DNA of 14,105 nucleotides, from contig JAATFS010000435.1 in assembly GCA_015655035.1 (NCBI GenBank), positions 1 through 14,105 on the forward strand. Reading direction: 5' to 3'. Positions 1 through 5,597 of the stretch are shown piece by piece. Under the pieces are notes generated by a model that saw only the letters and a program-made list of their open reading frames with translations, was not told the origin of the DNA and made no database searches. Position 1 is the stretch's first letter. Each line of letters opens with the position of its first letter. The stretch comes from Lysobacterales bacterium (GTDB lineage Bacteria > Pseudomonadota > Gammaproteobacteria > Xanthomonadales > Xanthomonadaceae). The translations under genes and the position numbers were made by a program.

Positions 1-824
1 AGCACGCCCTTCAGGCGCTTCTCGAAATCGCCCCGGTACTTGGTGCCGGCGACCAGCGCGCCCAGGTCTAGCGAATAGATCACGGCATCGGCCAGTACTT
101 CCGGCACGCTGCCTTCGACGATACGCTTGGCCAGGCCCTCCGCGATCGCGGTCTTGCCTACGCCGGCCTCGCCGACATACAGCGGGTTGTTCTTGCGGCG
201 ACGGCACAGCACCTGGATGGTGCGCTCGATCTCGTCGGCCCGCCCGACCAACGGGTCGATACGGCCATTGCGGGCAGCCTCGTTCAGGTTGGCAGCGTAT
301 TCGGCCAACGCATCGCTCTTGCCCTCTGCGCCTTCGCCACCCTCGCCCTTGGGCTCGCCTTCGGCCGAGGACGACGATTCGCCCTCCTCGCCCAGCTTGG
401 CGATGCCATGCGAGAGATAATTGACGATATCCAGCCGTGTGATGTCCTGCTGGTTGAGAAAATAGACAGCGTGCGAATCCTTTTCGCCGAAGATCGCCAC
501 CAGCACGTTGGCGCCGGTGACCTCCTTCTTGCCGGAGGATTGCACGTGGTAGACGGCGCGCTGCAACACCCGCTGGAAGCCGAGCGTTGGCTGGGTATCG
601 CGGCCGTCGTCTTCCGGCAGGCGCGACACCGAGGCCTCGATCGCCTGCTCCAGGTCGTTGTGCAGTCGCGGCGCATCCGCGCCGCAGGCCTTCAGCACGG
701 CTTGTGCCGAGGGGTTGTCCAGCAGCGACAGCAACAGGTGTTCCACGGTCATGAACTCATGACGCGCTTCACGGGCCCGCTTGTAGCACTGGCCGATGGT
801 TTGCTCGAGATCTTTGCTGAACAT
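1..824 (-). CDS. clpA: ATP-dependent Clp protease ATP-binding subunit ClpA (5' part; runs off the left edge)
   Basis: AAA+ unfoldase that feeds substrates into the ClpP peptidase in the cytoplasm. ClpS is its adaptor for N-degron substrates. The first 274 residues are present. They begin MFSKDLEQTIG, typical of the ClpA N-domain (about residues 1-142, two Clp_N repeats). A Glu/Gly/Ser-rich linker (about 145-170) follows, then the start of the D1 AAA+ module. Its Walker A motif GEAGVGKT lies at residues 218-225, preceded by the family signature CRRRKNNP. The ATG at 824 is supported by GGAG (831-834 on the plus strand as ctcc) six bases upstream. The gene lies 141 bases downstream of clpS on the same strand, the usual clpS-clpA order. 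Walker B, the second AAA+ module and the ClpP-binding loop lie outside the window. Identity is near certain. Confidence 0.97.
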   Translation of the reverse strand, partial: MFSKDLEQTIGQCYKRAREARHEFMTVEHLLLSLLDNPSAQAVLKACGADAPRLHNDLEQAIEASVSRLPEDDGRDTQPTLGFQRVLQRAVYHVQSSGKKEVTGANVLVAIFGEKDSHAVYFLNQQDITRLDIVNYLSHGIAKLGEEGESSSSAEGEPKGEGGEGAEGKSDALAEYAANLNEAARNGRIDPLVGRADEIERTIQVLCRRRKNNPLYVGEAGVGKTAIAEGLAKRIVEGSVPEVLADAVIYSLDLGALVAGTKYRGDFEKRLKGV

Positions 825-965
825 GAGGAACTCCGACGACTGTTGCCAACAATATGCGGCTTCGGCAGCGATTTTCCATAACCCTATCGAATATGGGTGT
901 TCATATCGCGTTAGTACGCCGATCATCTACAGCGTTTCAGCGGTGGGACGACCCTCGCGCGGTTT

Positions 966-1286
966 TCAGGCCTGCTCCATCGTGCACAACAGCGGATGCT
1001 GGTTCATCCGCGAGAACTCGTTCACCTGGGCGACCTTGGACTCTGCGACCTCGCGGGTGAAGACTCCGCACACGCCGCGTCCCCGGGTATGCACGTGCAG
1101 CATCACTTGCGTGGCTTTTTCCAGATCCAGGCTGAAAAACTGCTGCAAGACGGTCACGACGAAGTCCATCGGCGTGTAGTCGTCGTTGAGCAGCAGCACC
1201 TGGTATCGCGGCGGCGGTGCAACTTCGGGCCGGCTGGTTTCGACGAGCAGGCCGTGATCGTGGTCTTGGGAGGTCTTGCTGGGCAT
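966..1286 (-). CDS. clpS: ATP-dependent Clp protease adaptor protein ClpS
   Basis: Adaptor that binds N-degron substrates (destabilising N-terminal Leu, Phe, Tyr or Trp) and delivers them to ClpA for degradation by ClpAP. The ATG at 1286 gives 106 residues, the same length as E. coli ClpS. A disordered N-terminal tail of about 25 residues precedes the core. The core carries the LLLNDDYTPMDFV segment, including the conserved N-D-D that contacts the substrate amino terminus, and continues through HVHTRGRGVCGVF to the family C-terminus EHPLLCT-like HPLLCTMEQA. An in-frame ATG 60 bases upstream would add residues that are not family-like, so it was rejected. There is no recognisable Shine-Dalgarno before the chosen start. 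Instead TATAAT lies six bases upstream, which points to a leaderless message. It probably reads through into clpA. Confidence 0.95.
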   Translation of the reverse strand: MPSKTSQDHDHGLLVETSRPEVAPPPRYQVLLLNDDYTPMDFVVTVLQQFFSLDLEKATQVMLHVHTRGRGVCGVFTREVAESKVAQVNEFSRMNQHPLLCTMEQA

Positions 1287-1292
1287 GTGGCG

Positions 1293-1298
1293 ATTATA
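1293..1298 (-). promoter_or_regulatory. Candidate -10 element (TATAAT) immediately upstream of clpS
   Basis: A perfect TATAAT hexamer on the minus strand is separated from the clpS ATG by only CGCCAC. With the usual 6-7 base discriminator, transcription would begin at or next to the A of the start codon, giving a leaderless mRNA. No good -35 hexamer is visible at 16-18 bases spacing (the sequence there reads about CCAATG). The promoter assignment therefore rests on the -10 match and on the lack of a ribosome binding site. Confidence 0.4.
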
Positions 1299-1380
1299 CG
1301 TTTCATGCCTGTCGCCATTGGACGATTCATGCCACTCCCCGCACAATTCCCATTCTGTCTTCCTTCATCCCCGCATCGTC

Positions 1381-1584
1381 ATGAGCCGTCCCCTGTCCGC
1401 GTTTTTGCTCGCGGCGACCTTTCATGTTCCCACCCAGGCTGCGGTCGCGGCCATGAGGCCGCGCCAGTCCGTGCGTTTCGTCGGGCTCCACCTGTGCTGG
1501 CAAAGGGGCGGCGTGGCCGGTGACGCTGCAGCTGTGGCCAGTGCAACCGAAGCCGCGCCGGCCGCCAGCGGGGACGCATCCTGA
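1381..1584 (+). CDS. Doubtful small ORF with a signal-peptide-like N-terminus, overlapping the nudJ start
   Basis: A 67-residue reading frame begins MSRPLSAFLLAATFHVPT and reads like a short signal peptide (basic n-region, hydrophobic stretch, Ala-rich end). An Ala-rich tail of no known family follows. Its TGA overlaps the nudJ ATG (TGATG), which would allow translational coupling. No Shine-Dalgarno precedes the ATG and I know of no homologue, so it may be chance. The otherwise gene-free stretch 1287-1583 holds nothing else I can support beyond the divergent promoters that clpS and nudJ would need. Confidence 0.2.
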   Translation: MSRPLSAFLLAATFHVPTQAAVAAMRPRQSVRFVGLHLCWQRGGVAGDAAAVASATEAAPAASGDAS

Positions 1585-2042
1585 TGCATGCTCCCGATCA
1601 ACGCTGGCATCCGGACGTCACCGTGGCCACGGTCGTGCTCCGCGAGGGTCGCCTGTTGCAGGTGGAGGAGTCCATCGGCGGAGAGTTGGTGATCAATCAG
1701 CCCGCCGGCCATCTGGAACCGGGCGAGAGCCTGTTGCAGGCGGCTGTGCGCGAGACTCTGGAAGAGACCGGCTGGCACGTGCGGCTCACCGATTTCATCG
1801 GCAGTTACCAGTGGGTCGCGGGCAATGGCCGCTGTTACCTGCGCTTTGCCTTTGCCGCCGAAGCGGTGTCGCACGAGCCGCAGCGCCCACTCGACCAGGG
1901 CATCGTGCGGGCGCTATGGCTGACCCCAGATGAGCTGCAAGCGGCCGGGCCGCGTCTGCGTAGTCCGCTGGTGGAACGGGTGGCGCTGGATTACCTGGCG
2001 GGCCAGCGCTACCCGCTGGCGCTGGTGGCGCAGTTGCCGTGA
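1584..2042 (+). CDS. nudJ: NUDIX hydrolase, NudJ-like phosphatase
   Basis: Small Nudix pyrophosphatase of 152 residues. E. coli NudJ (YmfB) hydrolyses nucleoside tri- and diphosphates and the thiamine precursor HMP-PP to the monophosphate. The actual substrate here is not shown by the sequence. The Nudix box spans residues 42-64, with the Gly, upstream Glu and RE-x-x-EE-x-G core that bind Mg2+ all present. The preceding NQPAGHLEPGE segment is typical of this subfamily. The start is set by GGGGA at 1570-1574, nine bases before the ATG. The stop overlaps the mnmA GTG by four bases (GTGA). The order nudJ-mnmA-hflD is the same as in E. coli (ymfB-mnmA-hflD), which supports the subfamily assignment. 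Confidence 0.88.
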   Translation: MHAPDQRWHPDVTVATVVLREGRLLQVEESIGGELVINQPAGHLEPGESLLQAAVRETLEETGWHVRLTDFIGSYQWVAGNGRCYLRFAFAAEAVSHEPQRPLDQGIVRALWLTPDELQAAGPRLRSPLVERVALDYLAGQRYPLALVAQLP

Positions 2043-3178
2043 GCGCGCCACGGATCATGGTCGGGGTGTCCGGCGGGGTGGATTCGTCGGTGGCCGCGTG
2101 GCGCCTGGCGCAGCAAGGCGAGTCGGTGGCGGGACTGTTCATGCAGAACTGGGCCGACGATGGCAGCGGCGACTGCCGTGCCGAAGAGGACCGCCGCGAT
2201 GCCGTCGCGCTGTGCGGGGTGCTGGGCATTCCCTTCCACTTCCGCGACTTTTCCGGCGAGTACTGGAAGGGGGTGTTCGAGCACTTCCTCGCCGAATATG
2301 CGGCCGGACGGACTCCCAACCCGGACGTGCTGTGCAACCGCGAGGTCAAGTTCAAGCATTTTCTGGATGCCGCGCGCGAACTTGGCGCCGAGCGCATTGC
2401 CACCGGGCACTATGCCCGGATCGGGCAGCGCGGCGGGCGCTGGTGCCTGTTGCGCGGTGCGGACCGGGGCAAGGACCAGAGCTACTTCCTGCACCAACTG
2501 GGCCAGGCCCAGTTGGCGAGCACACTGTTTCCGGTCGGCGACCTGGAGAAGACCGCGCTGCGCCAGATCGCGCGCGAGGCGGGGCTGCCTACCCATGCCA
2601 AGAAGGACTCCACCGGTATCTGTTTCATCGGCGAGCGCGACTTCCGCCAGTTCCTGGGCCGCTACCTGCCGGCGCGCACCGGTGAGATCCGCGATCCGCA
2701 AGGGCTGCGCATCGCCGAGCATCCTGGCGTGTTCTACTTCACACTCGGCCAGCGCGAAGGACTGAACATCGGTGGCGTACGCGGCCGCCCCGCCGCGCCG
2801 TGGTACGTGGTCGGCAAGGACGTGGCGACGAACGTGCTGTACGTGGACCAGGACCGGGAAAGCCCGTTCTTGCAGTCCACCCGGCTACGTTCGGAACGTG
2901 CGCACTGGATCGCAGGCGCGCCGCCCGCGCGGCGCTTCGAGTGCACCGCCCAGACCCGCTATCGCCAGCCAGACGAGCCCTGCACGGTCAGCGTCGAGGA
3001 CGATGGCTCGGTATCGGTGGCATTCGTCCGCCCGCAGCGAGCGGTGACGCCTGGCCAGTCGCTGGTGCTGTACGACGGCGACGAATGTCTCGGCGGCGCG
3101 GTGATCGCGACCACCGATGCGCCCTTGGAACGCCGGTTGGCGGAATCTTCTTCATGTTCAACGCAAGGTAATTTCTAG
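2039..3178 (+). CDS. mnmA: tRNA-specific 2-thiouridylase MnmA
   Basis: Cytoplasmic enzyme that thiolates U34 of tRNA-Lys, tRNA-Glu and tRNA-Gln, giving the s2 part of mnm5s2U. It uses ATP to adenylate the uridine and sulfur relayed through TusE. The 379 residues are normal for the family. The PP-loop SGGVDSS lies at 11-17. The two catalytic cysteines are C99 (in NPDVLCNREVKF) and C195 (in DSTGICFIGER), and the tRNA-contact GKDQSYFL segment is at 144-151. The GTG start overlaps the nudJ stop by four bases, so translation is probably coupled. hflD begins one base after the TAG stop. Nothing suggests loss of function. Confidence 0.97.
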   Translation: MSAPRIMVGVSGGVDSSVAAWRLAQQGESVAGLFMQNWADDGSGDCRAEEDRRDAVALCGVLGIPFHFRDFSGEYWKGVFEHFLAEYAAGRTPNPDVLCNREVKFKHFLDAARELGAERIATGHYARIGQRGGRWCLLRGADRGKDQSYFLHQLGQAQLASTLFPVGDLEKTALRQIAREAGLPTHAKKDSTGICFIGERDFRQFLGRYLPARTGEIRDPQGLRIAEHPGVFYFTLGQREGLNIGGVRGRPAAPWYVVGKDVATNVLYVDQDRESPFLQSTRLRSERAHWIAGAPPARRFECTAQTRYRQPDEPCTVSVEDDGSVSVAFVRPQRAVTPGQSLVLYDGDECLGGAVIATTDAPLERRLAESSSCSTQGNF

Positions 3179-3179
3179 A

Positions 3180-3794
3180 ATGAGTTCAGCCATGGACAAC
3201 CGCGTATTGGCGCTGGCCGGCGTCGCACAGGCGCTGCAACAGGTGCGGCGTATCGCCGACACCGGGCAATCGGAAGCGTCGATCGTGCGCACCGCGGTGG
3301 ATAGCGTGTTCCGCGTGGATGCGGATTCCCCGGTCGAGGTGTATGGCGCCGCCGCCGACGTGGCGCCCGGGCTACGCCTGCTGCACAACTATTTCACCAA
3401 CCAGGGGCGGGACGAAATGCTGCCACGTCTGGGATTGGCGGTATTGCAGCTGGAACGGCGCTTCGTCAAGGAGCCTGCCACCGTGGAAGCCGTGGCCAGC
3501 GGGATTGCCGCTGCCGCGCAGCAGGCCAAGGAGCTGGGCGACAGTAGCCATCCGGACGTGCTGTCCGCGCTGGGTAGCCTGTATGCCAACACGATCAGTC
3601 ACCTGCGGCCGCGGGTCATGGTCCAGGGCAACCCTCACTATCTCGGGCAGGCCAACGTGGTCGCGGAGATCAGGGCGTTGTTGCTTGCTGCGGTGCGTTC
3701 GGCGGTGCTGTGGCGGCAGATGGGCGGTAGTTTGTGGGATTTCCTGCTGTCCAAGCGGGCCATGATCGAGGCGGTGGAGCGTGCGCTGCGCTAA
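3180..3794 (+). CDS. hflD: High frequency lysogenization protein HflD homologue
   Basis: Predicted all-helical protein of 204 residues, close to the 213 of E. coli HflD. HflD is a peripheral inner-membrane protein that in E. coli binds phage lambda CII and lowers lysogenisation. Its role in the uninfected cell is not well defined. Family traits seen are the N-terminal ALAGVAQALQQV helix, the central LGLAVLQLERR helix, and the C-terminal VMVQGNPHYL and WRQMGG segments. Two in-frame ATGs exist (3180 and 3192). I chose 3180 because AAGG (3165-3168) lies 11 bases upstream and it leaves a one-base gap to mnmA. In E. coli purB follows; here the operon ends and a chemoreceptor with its own promoter follows. 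Confidence 0.93.
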   Translation: MSSAMDNRVLALAGVAQALQQVRRIADTGQSEASIVRTAVDSVFRVDADSPVEVYGAAADVAPGLRLLHNYFTNQGRDEMLPRLGLAVLQLERRFVKEPATVEAVASGIAAAAQQAKELGDSSHPDVLSALGSLYANTISHLRPRVMVQGNPHYLGQANVVAEIRALLLAAVRSAVLWRQMGGSLWDFLLSKRAMIEAVERALR

Positions 3795-3869
3795 GGGGTG
3801 AGCGCTGCGATGGCGCCCGCGGCAGCCACTGCGCGTGTCGCGCGGTGGCCGGCAGTTCTGCTGCGCGGC

Positions 3870-3896
3870 TAAAGACACAGCGGGGGCGGCCGATAC
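3870..3896 (+). promoter_or_regulatory. Sigma-28 (FliA) type promoter of the chemoreceptor gene
   Basis: TAAAGACA at 3870-3877, then exactly 11 bases, then GCCGATAC at 3889-3896. The enterobacterial FliA consensus is TAAAGTTT-N11-GCCGATAA, so the TAAAG core and seven of eight -10 bases match at exact spacing. The predicted start lies about 20 bases before the chemoreceptor ATG (3925). This makes the gene a late (class III type) flagellar-regulon member, fitting a receptor and the presence of flgM, which encodes the FliA antagonist, in the same window. Confidence 0.8.
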
Positions 3897-3924
3897 TGCA
3901 ATCGTGACTCTGCCGAGAACGTCC

Positions 3925-5115
3925 ATGTATTCACACCATTTGATCCGTCTGGCCGCGCCGTTGGTCCTGACCCTGCTGTTTCCCATCGCTGTTGTTCTGG
4001 ACTGGCCCTCTTCCGCGCGCTGGGCGATCCTGGTGACCATGACCTTGAGTTGGCTGGTGTTTGCCGCCTGGGTCAGTTATTCCCAGGTACGCCGCAATCC
4101 TGAGCACGACCGCGTACGGCGTGAACAGGACCAGTTGTTGAATGAACTGCGCGACTTCGTCAGCAACGAGGTGGAAGGCTCGCGCGCCGAGGTCGAGCGC
4201 GCTCGCGACCTGATCCGACAGGCGGTGGCTGGCCTGGGAGGCAGCTTCGATGCGATGAACCGCAAGTCGCGCCAGCAGAGCCAGGCGCTGGCGCGCATCG
4301 TGGACCGCGCCGGGGATGACGGCGGTGCCGGCGTCGACGTGGCCCGCTTTGCCCAGCACGCCAGCTCGCGGATGGAGCAATTGGTGGAAGCGCTGGAACA
4401 GGTCAGTGGGCAGAGCAACACCACGGTCAACCACATCGACGAGATGGCCCAGCATCTGGATGGCATCTTCGCGTTGCTGGAGGACGTCAAGTCGATCGCC
4501 GACCAGACCAACCTGCTGGCGCTGAATGCGGCGATCGAGGCGGCGCGTGCGGGCGAGGCCGGGCGCGGCTTTGCGGTCGTGGCCGACGAGGTTCGCAATC
4601 TGTCGGAGCGTTCGACCACCTTCAATGAGCAGATCCGCAAGCTGGCGCACAGTTCCAAGGAATCGATCGCCAAGGTGCGGGATACGGTCTCGCAGATGGC
4701 CTCGCGGCATATGGACCGCTCCCGCGAAGCGCGCCACGAAGCGGCGGCGATGCTGGACAATGTCGCAGCCATCAATAGCTCGCTGGGCGAAGGCATGCGC
4801 GAGATATCCGAATGCGGCCGCGCCATCGACAGCAGCGTCGCCGATGCCGTGCGCGCGTTGCAGTTCGAGGACATCGCCACGCAGACCCTCAGTGGCGTGC
4901 ATACCCACCTGGACCGGCTGACCACGATCAACCGCGAGGCGGTCGCCTTGCAGGAGCTATTGCATCGCAGCGGCGGCGTGTTCGACAACGAGCTGGTTGC
5001 AGCCTTGCAGAAAGTCGGTGCGCGTTTGCGCGACATGCGCGTCGAGTGGGAGCGTCCGCCGCACAAGCCGGTGTCGCAGCAAAGCATGGGTGCCGGCACG
5101 GTCGAGCTGTTCTGA
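3925..5115 (+). CDS. Methyl-accepting chemotaxis protein without a periplasmic ligand-binding domain
   Basis: Chemoreceptor of 396 residues. Two hydrophobic segments (about 6-27 and 31-52) are joined by a three- or four-residue turn, so almost nothing reaches the periplasm. A charged helical region follows, then the MCP signalling hairpin. Its tip, which contacts CheA and CheW, is QTNLLALNAAIEAARAGE (194-211), continuing GRGFAVVADEVRNL (213-226). A late segment FEDIATQ (314-320) follows. The C-terminus GTVELF lacks the CheR/CheB-tethering pentapeptide. Start: ATG at 3925 begins MYSHHLIRL just before the first membrane helix; a GTG at 3903 and frames further upstream would overlap the promoter and its transcription start. 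A FliA-type promoter precedes it and a strong terminator follows, so it is probably transcribed alone. Ligand unknown; it may sense membrane or cytoplasmic state. Confidence 0.9.
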   Translation: MYSHHLIRLAAPLVLTLLFPIAVVLDWPSSARWAILVTMTLSWLVFAAWVSYSQVRRNPEHDRVRREQDQLLNELRDFVSNEVEGSRAEVERARDLIRQAVAGLGGSFDAMNRKSRQQSQALARIVDRAGDDGGAGVDVARFAQHASSRMEQLVEALEQVSGQSNTTVNHIDEMAQHLDGIFALLEDVKSIADQTNLLALNAAIEAARAGEAGRGFAVVADEVRNLSERSTTFNEQIRKLAHSSKESIAKVRDTVSQMASRHMDRSREARHEAAAMLDNVAAINSSLGEGMREISECGRAIDSSVADAVRALQFEDIATQTLSGVHTHLDRLTTINREAVALQELLHRSGGVFDNELVAALQKVGARLRDMRVEWERPPHKPVSQQSMGAGTVELF

Positions 5116-5116
5116 A

Positions 5117-5139
5117 GCAGATCCGCCATGGGGATCTGC
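5117..5139 (+). other. Perfect 8-bp inverted repeat right after the chemoreceptor stop codon
   Basis: GCAGATCC (5117-5124), a seven-base loop, and GGATCTGC (5132-5139) form a perfect 8-bp stem starting two bases after the TGA. No T-run follows, so it is not a classical terminator by itself. It sits eight bases before the real terminator and could protect the 3' end of the mRNA or back up termination. Confidence 0.5.
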
Positions 5140-5147
5140 AGATGACT

Positions 5148-5178
5148 AATCCTCGGCCTGCGCCGGGGATTTTTCTTT
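5148..5178 (+). terminator. Rho-independent terminator of the chemoreceptor transcript
   Basis: AATCCTCGGC (5148-5157), loop CTGC, and GCCGGGGATT (5162-5171) form a 10-bp stem with one T.G wobble. It is followed directly by a T-rich tract (5170-5178) interrupted by a single C. This is the clearest intrinsic terminator in the window. Confidence 0.9.
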
Positions 5179-5209
5179 AGGCCTTACCGAAGCAGGACGA
5201 TCCAACAGG

Positions 5210-5503
5210 ATGAAGCTTCCCCCTGTCCCTTCCGCGCTGCTGTGGCCCGACGACGCGCGTGGCGGCGCGATGAACGTTGGCGCGTTGCAGGGCATCGCAG
5301 CAGTCGGCGCACGCATGCCCCAGGCGCTCGAGCGATTGGAGCGACGCGCTTGCGAGGAAATCCGCAGCCTGGCGCAGCCTGCACGTCCAGCAGCCAGTGG
5401 CGAGGAGGCGTTAATGGCTGCGCTGGCCTGGGATCTCGATCTGACCGGCAGCGATATCGCGCAGACGTTGCAGGCCGCGCGGCCCGGTTGCGGCCGGGAC
5501 TGA
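5210..5503 (+). CDS. Hypothetical protein, 97 residues
   Basis: I do not recognise this protein. It begins MKLPPVPSALLWPDD and is rich in Ala, Arg and Leu. Two stretches look helical (about 24-54, with EIRSL, and 64-90, ALMAALAWDLDLTGSDIAQTL). There is no signal peptide, membrane segment or known motif. Codons end mostly in G or C like those of its neighbours, which supports a real gene. The start is weakly supported: AGGA at 5194-5197 lies 12 bases before the ATG. It follows the chemoreceptor terminator, so it needs its own promoter, and none is obvious. The next gene converges on it. Confidence 0.5.
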   Translation: MKLPPVPSALLWPDDARGGAMNVGALQGIAAVGARMPQALERLERRACEEIRSLAQPARPAASGEEALMAALAWDLDLTGSDIAQTLQAARPGCGRD

Positions 5504-5540
5504 GTCTCATCGCGCGACCCGATGGTAGGACTGCTGCCTT

Positions 5541-5580
5541 GCCCCTTGGCCGCTGCCGCTTATCGCACGCCAGAAGGGGC
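5541..5580. terminator. Possible hairpin between convergent genes
   Basis: GCCCCTT (5541-5547) pairs with AAGGGGC (5574-5580), and the adjoining GGC and GCC can extend the stem across a two-base bulge. The loop is long (about 18 bases) and neither side has a T-run. It lies in the gap between the convergent ORF at 5210-5503 and the EAL gene, where a bidirectional stop would be expected. Support is weak. Confidence 0.25.
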
Positions 5581-5597
5581 GCGGCGTCGTGCGGACA

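Noticed and set aside
284..881. Open frames on both strands within and upstream of clpA
   Set aside because: They overlap the well-supported clpA reading frame in other frames and encode no recognisable domain.
870..905. Heat-shock (sigma-32) type -10 before clpA, reading ACCCATAT on the minus strand
   Set aside because: No CTTGAAA-like -35 element is found at a suitable spacing.
1930..2685. 251-codon frame on the plus strand, and overlapping minus-strand frames at 1795-2722
   Set aside because: These are out-of-frame shadows of nudJ and mnmA, with Arg/Pro-rich low-complexity products.
3931..4908. 325-codon open frame on the minus strand
   Set aside because: It is antisense to the chemoreceptor, including the conserved signalling hairpin. 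The product looks like nothing known.
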